From the NCBI RefSeq assembly GCF_014642175.1, contig NZ_BMIL01000003.1, positions 327,978 through 391,977 on the forward strand: a stretch of 64,000 bases of DNA, written 5' to 3'. Each line of letters begins with the position of its first letter. Position 1 is the stretch's first letter. Shown in pieces: positions 44,429 to 55,742 of this stretch. Made by a program: the position numbers and the translations under genes. This DNA is from Pedobacter quisquiliarum (GTDB lineage: Bacteria > Bacteroidota > Bacteroidia > Sphingobacteriales > Sphingobacteriaceae). The notes under the pieces were generated by a model. The model was not told the DNA's origin. It worked only from the letters and a program-made list of their open reading frames with translations, and ran no database searches.

Positions 44429-44791
44429 ATGAGAAAAATACTAGCGGTTGATGATGATAATGACATACTAGATGTGATCAGAATCATCCTGGAGGATGAA
44501 GGCTACGAAGTTGCTACTTTAACTAACGGAAGAAATATAATTGATTCCATAACGAACATTAGGCCTGATCTGATTCTACTTGACGTTATGTTATCCGGAA
44601 TGGATGGGAGAGAGATCTGCAGGACGATAAAAGAAAATCTTTCTCTGAACCCAATCCCCATCATCATGATCTCTGCAAGTCACAACCTTCAGAACTTTAA
44701 AGCCCTACCTGGCCCGCCAAATGGGTTCATACCGAAGCCGTTTGACATAGACAAGTTTGTACATGTGGTGAACGGCCATTTCGCAGCTTAA
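44429..44791 (+). CDS. single-domain response regulator
   Basis: 120 residues, one receiver domain. Acidic pair in AVDDDND, phospho-acceptor Asp in LLDVMLSG, Ser switch in IIMISAS, Lys in FIPKPFD. No output domain and no kinase beside it. It looks like the regulator at 25202 (both have DEGYE and KPFD segments and similar lengths) and may share phosphate sources with it. Confidence 0.9.
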   Translation: MRKILAVDDDNDILDVIRIILEDEGYEVATLTNGRNIIDSITNIRPDLILLDVMLSGMDGREICRTIKENLSLNPIPIIMISASHNLQNFKALPGPPNGFIPKPFDIDKFVHVVNGHFAA

Positions 44792-44832
44792 ACAGCTTCA
44801 ATTATTATTTTTAAAATATCTTAAACATTGCT

Positions 44833-44844
44833 CAAACATGTTTG
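44833..44844. promoter_or_regulatory. 12-bp palindrome upstream of a small gene
   Basis: CAAACATGTTTG is a perfect palindrome about 27 bp upstream of the start at 44871. It could be a binding site for a dimeric regulator. Confidence 0.35.
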
Positions 44845-44870
44845 TTTAGTATCCACTAACCAGGTATGTT

Positions 44871-45110
44871 ATGATGAGCAACTATTTAAATCTGCAATTT
44901 GATTTAGCGGGTAAGCCTGTTTCGGGCTTTTGTATGCAAATCCATGATGATTTTCACGAGACCTACGCCGTAGTTCTTGATGGGTATCATTCCTTTTGTG
45001 TATGGCTGGATGGTAATGCAAATTGGAAGTTTTCCAAATACGCCAACATCGAGCCAGGCATTCTGGACAAAGTTATCACACAGCTGAAGTCGCTTAAGCC
45101 AGGCAACTAG
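44871..45110 (+). CDS. hypothetical protein, 79 residues
   Basis: Small soluble protein with no signal or membrane segment. Aromatic and acidic residues are many (FCVWLDGNANWKF). No family recognised. In-frame ATG pair at 44871/44874. It lies 79 bp after a response regulator gene, so the two might share a transcript. The coding call rests on codon use and position only. Confidence 0.6.
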   Translation: MMSNYLNLQFDLAGKPVSGFCMQIHDDFHETYAVVLDGYHSFCVWLDGNANWKFSKYANIEPGILDKVITQLKSLKPGN

Positions 45111-45145
45111 TCAAACTCCTAATCCTTCTTCTAATAAAACATTGC

Positions 45146-46417
45146 TTACCCGAAAAACAGGTAGGCCAGGCTTATTGCTGTGATTACACCAACCAAATCA
45201 GCCAGCAACATTGCGCCGATGGCGTACCGGGTATCCTTTACATTCACGGCTCCGAAGTATACCGCTATCACGTAAAAGGTGGTGTCTGAACTTCCTTGTA
45301 ATATGCTTGACAACCTGCCTGCGAAAGAATCTGGCCCGTGTGTGGTCATGGTATCAATCATCATACCTCTTGCACCGCCACCGCTTAGCGGCCTGATTAA
45401 GGCTGTTGGAATGCCATCTATAAACCGGGAGTCCACCTGAAAAAACATACAAACCTGCTTCATTCCATTTATGATAACGTCAAATGTACCGCTTGTGCGC
45501 AGCAAGCTAATGGCAATCAGCATCCCGACCAAGTAAGGAATAATGCGAATAGCCGTCTCGAAACCGCCTTTTGCGCCCTCAACAAAGGCATCAAACACGT
45601 CGATTTTCTTGTAAACAGCACCCAATACGATCAGAAAAAAGATGAGTAGTAACAATCCGTTACTGAGTATACCTGAAAATGATTGTAGACCGGCGGTGCT
45701 TAATGATGTCAGATAGAGAACCAGCAATGCGATGACGCTTGATAAGCCAAGGACCCAAATCAAGATCGCAGGTGCAAATACATTGATTTTTTGTTTGAAA
45801 GAGACAATCAGCATCGCAGCAATTGTTGCCACGAAAGTGGCGATCATGCAGGGAATAAAGATTTCCGTAGGATTCGCTGCATTCAGGGAGGCGCGAATTG
45901 CGATAATACTCACCGGTATCAGGGTCAAACCAGAGGCATGCAGACATAAAAACATGATCTGGGCGTTAGAGGCACGGTCCTTCGTTGGATTGAGCTCCTG
46001 CAAGCTCTCCATAGCCTTTAAGCCAAAAGGGGTGGCTGCATTGTCGAGGCCTAACAAATTAGCCGAGAAATTCATAACCATGTGACCAGTCGCGGGATGG
46101 CCTTTTGGAACGTCAGGAAACAGCTTTGAGAAGAAAGGCGCAATGATCCTCGACAACAGTCTGATCCCACCAGCGCGCTCCGCAATGCTCATGAAGCCCA
46201 TAAATAGCGCCATGATACCGATCAGCTTCAAACAGATATTTACCGCCGTCCAGCAGGTTTCTATAACCCCATCGATATGAAGGGGGTTTCCGGGGTCATC
46301 GGCCTTGCCAACAATCATCCAATTGAAAACATCGGATTGTCCCAGGAAGAAACATTTAATACATGCAACGAAGATCGCAACAAGGATGAAGGCGGACCAG
46401 ATTCTGCTTAATGCCAT
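45146..46417 (-). CDS. SpmA/SpmB-type nucleoside-recognition membrane protein (fused)
   Basis: 423 residues with about ten membrane helices. The first half matches SpmA (NFSANLLGLDNAATPFGLK around residue 112) and the second half SpmB (IRIIPYLVGMLIAISLLR, then the QGSSDTTFYVIAVYFG segment). Both are Gate/nucleoside-recognition domains. In non-sporulating bacteria the role is unclear; transport is the most likely. The M14 peptidase gene is 17 bp upstream, so they form an operon. Confidence 0.9.
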   Translation of the reverse strand: MALSRIWSAFILVAIFVACIKCFFLGQSDVFNWMIVGKADDPGNPLHIDGVIETCWTAVNICLKLIGIMALFMGFMSIAERAGGIRLLSRIIAPFFSKLFPDVPKGHPATGHMVMNFSANLLGLDNAATPFGLKAMESLQELNPTKDRASNAQIMFLCLHASGLTLIPVSIIAIRASLNAANPTEIFIPCMIATFVATIAAMLIVSFKQKINVFAPAILIWVLGLSSVIALLVLYLTSLSTAGLQSFSGILSNGLLLLIFFLIVLGAVYKKIDVFDAFVEGAKGGFETAIRIIPYLVGMLIAISLLRTSGTFDVIINGMKQVCMFFQVDSRFIDGIPTALIRPLSGGGARGMMIDTMTTHGPDSFAGRLSSILQGSSDTTFYVIAVYFGAVNVKDTRYAIGAMLLADLVGVITAISLAYLFFG

Positions 46418-46434
46418 TTATGAATTTGAAAGTT

Positions 46435-47616
46435 CTAAAATATGACTTTTGATTGCAATATCCCGTTTTTGAAGCTTAAAACAGGTTCTTTTCCACGCAT
46501 CAGGCTAAAGTTTGCTGGCTCGTCGTATACGATGCTACCTTCCAGTTGCAGGGTGCTTGCCTCGAAAACCTCGTGGGCACTCATCGTATGTAGATCCCCA
46601 ATATCTTCAATGGTGTAAAAACGATCAACCTGAGTACCCCCGACTCCAGGACTAGGTTTATAGTTTATGCCTACACTAGTCTTAAGTCCATTAACTTCAA
46701 TATCATGAATTATGAGGTGAAATAATGTCTTGCTATTCTTAGGAATATTGAAGTAGTTGTCTAAAGGAACCGCTTCATATTCTGCTGAACTGATGGCCTT
46801 TAAGCCGGCAAGTATCGCTCCAAAGACCATCTTGCGAACCTGCTGTGCTTCTACATCTCCAATCATTGTTCCACCTTCAATTAATATGGTGGCTGTACCT
46901 GATGCTTGAAAGTTATCGCCAAAAGCCCTGGGTTCATACGTATCGTCGAACAAGCCCATTTTTCCGGGCAGCTGTGCGTCCAATGACGCCTTCATACAAG
47001 CAATGACCTGCATCGCGTGCCTGCGATTGTCGTTCAGGCTACAGCCCTCGTCAAACGCAGGCGCTAAGAATGAAACCGCTGCGGGGTTGGTGGTATGTTG
47101 TACGCCCCATAGGTCGGATTGATCGTGTAGATTAAAGCCGAAGTCGGGTTGAATGTTCGCATGCACCGCTTTCAGGATTTGAGCTTCAGTACTCTTTGCA
47201 GACAGGTAATCACGGTTTATATCAAGTTGCTGTGCATTTCGACGGGTAAACCGCTCCGCACCATCTGGATTTACCATGGGCAGCAGATAAAGCGTACAGC
47301 TAGACAAAATCTCAGTAGCAAAGGATGCAAACGCCGGATGCTTCAGGAAGTTCAGTAAATCCATAATTGCCATCGTTCCTGTAGTTTCATCACCGTGCAT
47401 CTGGCTCCATAGGAATACCTTCATAGGACCATTTCCTAAACGAAGCAGGATCAGTTCCCGACCTTCTACAGAATGACCAACAACCTCCTGCGCGGCCGTG
47501 GACGCATGTTTGGAAATAATCGAAACAAGGTCCCGGTGTTTAAAGAACCGATCCTTGAGCTGTGTTTCAATGAAAGTATTATACGAGTTTAGAATGGGTG
47601 AAAGATCCATCATCAA
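46435..47616 (-). CDS. M14-family zinc carboxypeptidase
   Basis: 393 residues (ATG 47616; two more Met follow). Zinc ligands: His74 and Glu77 in SQMHGDETTG and a later His in FNLHDQSD; the catalytic Glu is in ILIEGGT. No signal peptide, so it looks cytoplasmic. It is likely a member of the group that includes murein peptide amidases and succinylglutamate desuccinylases. It leads an operon with the SpmAB-type gene. Confidence 0.88.
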   Translation of the reverse strand: MMMDLSPILNSYNTFIETQLKDRFFKHRDLVSIISKHASTAAQEVVGHSVEGRELILLRLGNGPMKVFLWSQMHGDETTGTMAIMDLLNFLKHPAFASFATEILSSCTLYLLPMVNPDGAERFTRRNAQQLDINRDYLSAKSTEAQILKAVHANIQPDFGFNLHDQSDLWGVQHTTNPAAVSFLAPAFDEGCSLNDNRRHAMQVIACMKASLDAQLPGKMGLFDDTYEPRAFGDNFQASGTATILIEGGTMIGDVEAQQVRKMVFGAILAGLKAISSAEYEAVPLDNYFNIPKNSKTLFHLIIHDIEVNGLKTSVGINYKPSPGVGGTQVDRFYTIEDIGDLHTMSAHEVFEASTLQLEGSIVYDEPANFSLMRGKEPVLSFKNGILQSKVIF

Positions 47617-47623
47617 AGGGTAG

Positions 47624-47660
47624 AAATAAAAAAGCCACTGCCGGATGGTCCGGCAGTGGC
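47624..47660 (-). terminator. intrinsic terminator of the S9 peptidase gene
   Basis: GCCACTGCCGGA and TCCGGCAGTGGC form a 12-bp stem around TGG, followed on the minus strand by TTTTTTATTT. It separates the S9 gene from the M14 operon. Confidence 0.95.
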
Positions 47661-47680
47661 AAAGCTAGTATTTTTTGTGT

Positions 47681-50545
47681 TTATGGTTTGGCATCCGTAA
47701 GCTCAAATCCCCAGTTGCTGCCCTTTTCAGTCGCAGGTACACCCGTAACCATCCATTGAGGTGCTTTGGCACCTTTTAGATAGTGGTCAAAGAACTGCTG
47801 CTCACGAATCGAGATGTCCTTGCGATTCTGGCGTTGCACCAGGTTGTGTGCTTCATTGTTGTAAACCAATAACCATGCTGGCTTGCCAAGTCTTCGCAGA
47901 CCAGTAAACATCTCGATGCCCTGGTAGTAAGGAACGGCGCCATCTGCATCGTTAGACATAATCGCCACTGGCGTATTTACTTTAGGAAGGTAGAAAAGGG
48001 GGGAGTTCTCCATGTAAAGTTCAGGCTTTTCCCATAGGGTCGCGCCGATACGGCTCTGCGTTTTTTCATACTGGAATTGTCTGCTCATACCACTTTCCCA
48101 ACGCATGCCACCATATGCGGAAGTCATGTTCACTACTGGTGCCCCGGCCCAGGCTGCAGCGTACATGTCTGTTTGCGTAATCAGGTATGCCACCTGGTAA
48201 CCACCCCAACTTTGTCCCTGAATACCAATCTTGGCGCCATCTACCCAGGCGTTTTTCTTCAATTCCTCAACACCTGAATTGATGTATTCCATTGCTGATT
48301 TACCTGGATAACCAGTTTCGTAGCTGATATCTGGCGCAAATACCAGGTATTCATTGCTAACGAAAAACGGAATATTCAATCTTGATGGGGTAGGCGCTGG
48401 TGCCTGATAACTGTATAATCCATCTGATAACTTCTCATAGAAATACACGATCATCGGATACTTCTTATTTGGATCAAAGTTCTCCGGCTTATATAAGATT
48501 CCTTCAGATTTATAGCCTTTTGGTGTCGTCCATTTAACGAGTTCTGCCGTTCCCCAGTTGTAGTTCTGCTGTTGCGGGTTCGTTGAACTTAGTTTAACCT
48601 CGGCTTTCAAATCCAAAGAGCTAAACACATTCGGAGCATTGGTGTAGTTGGCTTTTTCGTAAACTACGCGATCTGCATTCTTTGCCTTTACGAGATCAGA
48701 ATATTTGAATTTTGCCATAACCACAAGTTCAGGATTCTTTGTATTACCTAAGTCCTTCTTGAAAAAGCCATTTTCTTTGGTCACGTTGTTGAAGGCGTCT
48801 AACCAACTTGTTCCTTTTTTTATAAACACCTCTTCAGGATCAAGCTTCTGATAACGCAGGGTGATTTTATTCTGACGGCCATAACCATTTGTTACGTTTT
48901 TCGGCGCAGACTTGCCCTCAGGTGAAAACGCCCAGATATCATATCGGTCATAGATGTAAACGGCTTTGTCGTTGTCAGCCCATCCAGCCATACCGTAGGA
49001 AGAAGGATCAGCCGGCACATCGTTGTCCTCATCAGCAAATTTCTCTTGTAAGTCTTTGTTCAAGTGCACGGTCTTACCGTTAGCTACCGTATAACTGTAC
49101 CAGCCAGACGTACGTTTGTCGAAGAATAAAATGTAATTTCCGTCAGGAGAGGCGGTCACCATACTGTTCATGCCTGAAAGAATTTTCCTGCGTTGACCGG
49201 TTTTTACATCAACCATGTAGATGTCGCGAAGGCTCTCCGCTGTCCATTGCATCTGAATCCTGTTTCCTGCATCTGTGCTCGCAAGTACATAGGATGCATC
49301 ACCTTTTTTAACCAGGTTAGCATCTGGAACATTTAGGTCTGCAAGCGGAATAACCTTTGGATCGCTGTTGAATATATCAATTACACTCAGGTAGCTTCTC
49401 TTTAGTTCACGATCCATATTCTTCAACTGCATAGGTTGCAGGTAATCGTCTTTATATCCCCAGATATCCAGTTTGGCATTTTCGAAATCAACCAAAGTCG
49501 TGTCTTTTGGCTTTTTGATAGGGGCAATGCCGAAGTACAGCTTCGTTGCATCTTTACTAAAAGTCAGTTTAGCATCTGGACTTACATTCCACTTGGTTGG
49601 CATTCCAGGAATCTCGTTGTCTACAAGCACCTGAGCCGTGTCCAGATTCAGGGAGTTGTAGTATACATGATACGATTTAATCTCCTGCTTTTCGGGATCC
49701 ATCTCACCAACAAAGGCAAGTTGTTCACCATCCTCATCGAAGACAAAGTTCTTAAAAGTACCTTTTCCTTTGATCAAGGTTTTCAAACCGCCCTTTTCCG
49801 TATTGTAAACAAACACGCCCGCTGGCGCAGCTTTGTCCTTCTTCGATCCACTTGCAGCGAAAATCAACTGCTTACCATTTTTGCTGAAGCTGTAGTCTGT
49901 TACATACTTAAAGGTCCTTGTCGTTCCGGTAATCAGATTTTTAAATATCAGGTCCGTGCCCTCAGCTTTTTTATCTGCACCAGGTTTATCATCATCTGCA
50001 AACAACAAATCCGTATAGTCTTTTTTTACAGGCGTTGATGTCGCCGTTGCTGCGGGCGTAGCTGTGCTGCCTGCTTTTTTAGTCGTATCAAGCTTGTCAA
50101 GGTGATAAGCTAACAACGCGGTACCAAGTTCTGGCATCTTGAAAGATTTAACGCGTGCAACTTTAGTCACTGCTCCGGTGGTTAGGTTTATATAACCCAG
50201 AGAGTCTTTGGGCATGTCGTCCGCCTTCTTTTTCTTGATTCTTGCCGTTCTCGTTTCTTGGTAAAGAGGCTTGATGGTAAACCCAGCGAATTTACTGTCG
50301 GCACTGAACTTAACGCCGGTTCCTCTTGGAACCACAACTTTCTGGTTTGTGCTAAAGTTGCTGAAGTACTGCTTGGCATCGCCTTCCTGCTGTGCTACAT
50401 TGTAGGCGGCCCATAAACCGTTGTCTGAGATTTGTTTAGTCGCTATACTTTCCCAGCTGTCATATACCTTGTGATCCAGGGGCTTCTTTTGCGCATGGGC
50501 AAGGCTGACAAAAAATAATAGAATGATGGTGATTGATTTGTGCAT
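47681..50545 (-). CDS. S9-family prolyl oligopeptidase-like peptidase
   Basis: 954 residues. Signal peptide MHKSITIILLFFVSLAHAQ. The first two thirds form a WD-like beta propeller; the C-terminal third is an alpha/beta hydrolase. Catalytic Ser779 in GQSWGGYQ, Asp in SNDADGAVP and His in NEAHNLV. Located in the periplasm, it should cleave peptides, perhaps after proline or as a dipeptidyl peptidase. Low-complexity Thr/Ala/Pro stretch near residue 155. Single gene. Confidence 0.92.
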   Translation of the reverse strand: MHKSITIILLFFVSLAHAQKKPLDHKVYDSWESIATKQISDNGLWAAYNVAQQEGDAKQYFSNFSTNQKVVVPRGTGVKFSADSKFAGFTIKPLYQETRTARIKKKKADDMPKDSLGYINLTTGAVTKVARVKSFKMPELGTALLAYHLDKLDTTKKAGSTATPAATATSTPVKKDYTDLLFADDDKPGADKKAEGTDLIFKNLITGTTRTFKYVTDYSFSKNGKQLIFAASGSKKDKAAPAGVFVYNTEKGGLKTLIKGKGTFKNFVFDEDGEQLAFVGEMDPEKQEIKSYHVYYNSLNLDTAQVLVDNEIPGMPTKWNVSPDAKLTFSKDATKLYFGIAPIKKPKDTTLVDFENAKLDIWGYKDDYLQPMQLKNMDRELKRSYLSVIDIFNSDPKVIPLADLNVPDANLVKKGDASYVLASTDAGNRIQMQWTAESLRDIYMVDVKTGQRRKILSGMNSMVTASPDGNYILFFDKRTSGWYSYTVANGKTVHLNKDLQEKFADEDNDVPADPSSYGMAGWADNDKAVYIYDRYDIWAFSPEGKSAPKNVTNGYGRQNKITLRYQKLDPEEVFIKKGTSWLDAFNNVTKENGFFKKDLGNTKNPELVVMAKFKYSDLVKAKNADRVVYEKANYTNAPNVFSSLDLKAEVKLSSTNPQQQNYNWGTAELVKWTTPKGYKSEGILYKPENFDPNKKYPMIVYFYEKLSDGLYSYQAPAPTPSRLNIPFFVSNEYLVFAPDISYETGYPGKSAMEYINSGVEELKKNAWVDGAKIGIQGQSWGGYQVAYLITQTDMYAAAWAGAPVVNMTSAYGGMRWESGMSRQFQYEKTQSRIGATLWEKPELYMENSPLFYLPKVNTPVAIMSNDADGAVPYYQGIEMFTGLRRLGKPAWLLVYNNEAHNLVQRQNRKDISIREQQFFDHYLKGAKAPQWMVTGVPATEKGSNWGFELTDAKP

Positions 50546-50796
50546 ATTCAGAATGATTCACATTTAGAATATAAAAATTGCAAATTCCTAAGACATACAT
50601 GGCTATGTACGTCAAATTTTACAGAAGAAAATACAGCTTATAGATGAATAACTGTGAAATGCTCCTGAATGATGTAGAAATCTGGAGCATAGCGCCTCAG
50701 TTTTCGGAATCCTGACCCGGAAAAGAGGAAGAATAAGTAGCGCCTAAGGTCAAAAGACATGAACAGGTGTAGCGTAAGCATATTTTTAAGCTTACA

Positions 50797-50820
50797 TAAA
50801 AAAAGCACCCCGGAGGGTGC
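50797..50820 (-). terminator. intrinsic terminator of the pyrG-yidC unit
   Basis: GCACCC and GGGTGC around CGGA, followed on the minus strand by a T-run. The rest of the gap 50546-50796 shows a few small hairpins (for example TACAT..ATGTA and GTAAGC..GCTTAC), but no gene. Confidence 0.85.
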
Positions 50821-50826
50821 TTCATA

Positions 50827-52638
50827 TTATTTTGTGTTTTTTCCTTGAATTTTTGCCTGCTGTTGCTGACGCATATAGTCATCAAGGCGTGTCTGGAATT
50901 TAGATTTCTTTTTCTTCTCTTCAGGTTTAGCTTTATTCTCCTTCAGGATCGCGTGAATCTTTTCGTCATTCACCATGGTTCTGATTAAGAATTGCTGACC
51001 GAAAGTAAGCATGTTCGCAAGGAAATAGTAGTAGTTCAAACCAGCAGGGTAGCTGTTCAAAACACCTAAGAAAACAATCGGCATGATATATCCAATGTAT
51101 TTCATCTGACCTGTTGCTCCAGAAACCTGGTTATTGAAGTAAGTAAAGATCAATGTTGAGATGGTCATCAACACACACATTAAACTTAAGTGATCTCCAA
51201 TAAAAGGCAGTGTGAATCCAAACTTCACAAACTCATCATAGGTTGAAAGGTCATTCATCCAAAGGAAGCTTTGGCCACGCAATTCAAATAGGTTCGGGAA
51301 GAAGAAGAAGAAAGCCATTACGATAGGTAACTGCAACAACATCGGTAAACAGCCTCCCAAAGGATTTACGCCTACTTGTTTGTACAGCTTCAAATATTCC
51401 TGTTGTAAAAGGGTAGGGTTATCTTCACCCACCTTTGCTTTAATCTCGTCCATCTCTGGCTTCAAAATCCGCATCTTAGCCATAGAGATGTATGACTTAT
51501 AAGTTAACGGAGATAGTACCAGTTTTAACAGAACAGTTAATACCAGGATAATTAATCCATATCCCCATCCAAAACCTTCAAGGAAGTTGAACACTGGCAA
51601 TACAATGAAACGGTTGATGTATTTCAATGGCCAGTAACCCATTTCCACAATCTTCTCAATATCGTGTCCTTGTTTCTGCAGTTCTGAGAACTTGTTGTTA
51701 CCGAAGTAGAAACTCATGCCGTAGCTTTGAGCTGCCAACTGGTTGAAAGGAAGTTCAAGGTTTGCTGCGTACCATTTAACCTGGCCCGGAGCAGTTGTTA
51801 CTTTAACTTCAACTTCACCCTTGGTAAAACCATCCTTGGGGATGATAATCCCCGAAAAGAAGTGCTGCTTGAAAGCAACCCATTCGATTTTACCTTCAGT
51901 TAGTTCTTCTTTAACATCTTTCGAGAAATTCAGGTGATCAGGATTCTCGTTAACGTATTTGTAGTAAGGTGCAGAGTAAAGCTGCTCGTTTGCTACAGAT
52001 TTCTCTTGTTCAAGCAGGATCGCCTCCCAGTTTAAAGTGATGGCGTTACCTTGAATTAGCTGATTAAATCCGTTTAAGTTGATGTTGAAAGTGACGTTAT
52101 TAGTCCCTTGCTTTAAATCATAGAAATATTCAAGGTACTTATCACCACTGTAATTCGCACGCATGGTTACACCCGTGCCATTGGTTGTTGAAGTAAAGTA
52201 TAGGTCGTTGGTATTTACAATTTTACCATTAACGTTCAGCTTCAAGCCAAATTTATTTTCGTTACCAGAGAATAAAATCAAAGGCTTGCCTTCGTAGGTT
52301 TTCTCATTTTTGACCTCTACAGACAAAATCTTACCACCTTTATTGGTTAGAGTAAGTTTCAGTTTATCATTTTCTAATACTGTAGTTTGCTCAGTTCCGG
52401 TCAGATTAGCACCGAAGGGGCCTTTCAAAGCGTTGGAGTCAGGCGTAACAGGCGCGGTTGCTTGCGCAGCAGCCGGCATTTTAGTAGTCGCAGCATTATT
52501 GCCGGTTCTTTTGAGTGAATCAGCAGTAATCCTTTCCGATTCCATCTTTAACTCAGCCTCGGTAGGCTTGAAAAAATAGAATGATCCTGCTAAAACAATC
52601 ATGATCAGGAATAATCCTGTGAACGTATTTCTATCCAT
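50827..52638 (-). CDS. yidC: membrane protein insertase YidC
   Basis: 603 residues. First helix near 6-22, then a periplasmic beta-sandwich domain (about 60-340), then the five-helix insertase core with SYISMAKMRILKPEM and NPLGGCLPMLLQLPIVMAFF; a basic C-terminal tail rich in Lys and Gln. It inserts proteins in the inner membrane alone or with Sec. The gene is 18 bp after pyrG. Confidence 0.96.
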   Translation of the reverse strand: MDRNTFTGLFLIMIVLAGSFYFFKPTEAELKMESERITADSLKRTGNNAATTKMPAAAQATAPVTPDSNALKGPFGANLTGTEQTTVLENDKLKLTLTNKGGKILSVEVKNEKTYEGKPLILFSGNENKFGLKLNVNGKIVNTNDLYFTSTTNGTGVTMRANYSGDKYLEYFYDLKQGTNNVTFNINLNGFNQLIQGNAITLNWEAILLEQEKSVANEQLYSAPYYKYVNENPDHLNFSKDVKEELTEGKIEWVAFKQHFFSGIIIPKDGFTKGEVEVKVTTAPGQVKWYAANLELPFNQLAAQSYGMSFYFGNNKFSELQKQGHDIEKIVEMGYWPLKYINRFIVLPVFNFLEGFGWGYGLIILVLTVLLKLVLSPLTYKSYISMAKMRILKPEMDEIKAKVGEDNPTLLQQEYLKLYKQVGVNPLGGCLPMLLQLPIVMAFFFFFPNLFELRGQSFLWMNDLSTYDEFVKFGFTLPFIGDHLSLMCVLMTISTLIFTYFNNQVSGATGQMKYIGYIMPIVFLGVLNSYPAGLNYYYFLANMLTFGQQFLIRTMVNDEKIHAILKENKAKPEEKKKKSKFQTRLDDYMRQQQQAKIQGKNTK

Positions 52639-52656
52639 TATTGATTTTTAAACGAA

Positions 52657-54348
<1,692 letters not shown>

Positions 54349-54441
54349 CTAAATGGCCTGCCTATCTTTTGTAAAAATGCAACTCTACAGGTGGTAATTG
54401 CGACAATTTAATGTCGTTTACAGGATGCTAAATGCTTCTTT

Positions 54442-54984
54442 CTAGCAGCATTTGTAATAAATCTTAACTTTTTGTTCGCGCGCAGACCAGGCAATGTAAA
54501 CTTTGTTTTCCTGCCCAAGGCGGTACTTAAATCCGTTAAGGCCAGACTGTTTCAATTCAGCAAAAAATGCTTTATCGGGAACAAACTGGTCAGGATCCTC
54601 GCTTTCGGTCACTGCAGGTTCCAGGAAGTTTTCATCTTCGAAAAATGTTTTTAATTCTTCCTGCAGGAAGGCAATTTGCTTATCCTCTTTTTTCAGGTCT
54701 ACAGTTTGTTTATAGCCGTCTATTAAGGTTTTTCCGTCAAAGTTCTGCGTGTACAACTGTTGCCCATTGTGCCCAATGATGCTGAACTTTAAAACCATAT
54801 CCTTAGGTTTAGTACCGGTTAATACCACACGGAAGGTGTCCAGCTTTTCTAAATCACTGAATGGCTTTACAATCTGATTAACTTGCTCGTGAACAGCTGT
54901 TTCTGTAGTCGTAGATTTAGGATCACTTGAGCAACTTGCAAGTGAAAGAATGCCAACAAAGAGCAGCAGGGCGTTTAATTTCAT
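54442..54984 (-). CDS. lipoprotein, unknown
   Basis: 180 residues. Signal peptide to LASC with Cys18 and Ser following. Body beta-rich in the middle (FRVVLTGTKPKDMVLKF) and ending in CC. No family recognised. It lies 23 bp after kdsB in the same orientation and 168 bp before pyrG, so it may be the last gene of a trpS-kinase-kdsB unit. The C-terminal Cys pair is unusual. Confidence 0.75.
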   Translation of the reverse strand: MKLNALLLFVGILSLASCSSDPKSTTTETAVHEQVNQIVKPFSDLEKLDTFRVVLTGTKPKDMVLKFSIIGHNGQQLYTQNFDGKTLIDGYKQTVDLKKEDKQIAFLQEELKTFFEDENFLEPAVTESEDPDQFVPDKAFFAELKQSGLNGFKYRLGQENKVYIAWSAREQKVKIYYKCC

Positions 54985-55007
54985 AGGGGATAACTTGTAT
55001 TAAATCT

Positions 55008-55742
55008 TTAATATAAAGACTTCAGTTTTATAAGATCTTCCGGTGCATCAACGGCAATAGTTTCGATATCGGTGGTGCGTGTCTGAATGGTGTATCCATT
55101 TTCCACCCATCGCAATTGCTCAAGGCTTTCAGCCAATTCAAGCAGGGAGGGCTGGAGTTTGGTAATTTCCAAAAGCGTTGGCGCCGTGTAGCCGTAAATA
55201 CCAATATGTTTGTAGAATTGATGTTCTGCTAACCAGAAATCCTTTTCCTTGCCTCGAATGAATGGAATGGCTTGCCGGCTGAAATAAACGGCCTCTTTAG
55301 AAGCGTTTAGAATCACCTTTGGGATGTTGCTGTTGAAAAGCTCCTCATCACTAACAATCTTCTTTACCAAAGTTGCAAGCTGCGCCGTACTGGCATCAAA
55401 GCAGGAGATGAGCAGGTCAATTTGCTGAGGGTCGATATATGGCTCGTCACCTTGTATGTTGATGACCACATCGTATCCTGTTTCTTTAAGGATAACTTCT
55501 GCACAACGGTCGGTACCACTCTGATGGGCTGCACTGGTCAGGTGAAAACGGCCTCCAAAGCTACTCACCTCATCGGCAATGAGGACGTCGTCGGTGGCCA
55601 CAATAACCGCATCAAGGCGGGATGACTTAGAGGCCTGTTCATATACCCGCTGAATCATGCTTTTACCATCTATGTCTACCAGGGGTTTCCCTGGAAATCT
55701 GCTGGAGCCGTATCTGGCGGGTATAATGCCTATTATCTTCAT
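55008..55742 (-). CDS. kdsB: 3-deoxy-manno-octulosonate cytidylyltransferase
   Basis: 244 residues with the family start GIIPARYGSSRFPGKPL, later NIQGDEPYI. It activates Kdo with CTP for lipopolysaccharide synthesis. Its ATG overlaps the stop of the deoxynucleoside kinase gene by one base, which suggests coupling. CTP for this step comes from pyrG nearby. Confidence 0.95.
   Translation of the reverse strand: MKIIGIIPARYGSSRFPGKPLVDIDGKSMIQRVYEQASKSSRLDAVIVATDDVLIADEVSSFGGRFHLTSAAHQSGTDRCAEVILKETGYDVVINIQGDEPYIDPQQIDLLISCFDASTAQLATLVKKIVSDEELFNSNIPKVILNASKEAVYFSRQAIPFIRGKEKDFWLAEHQFYKHIGIYGYTAPTLLEITKLQPSLLELAESLEQLRWVENGYTIQTRTTDIETIAVDAPEDLIKLKSLY

Noticed and set aside
49436..50038. 200-residue open frame on the plus strand inside the S9 peptidase gene
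   Set aside because: Antisense shadow of a well-supported 954-residue gene.
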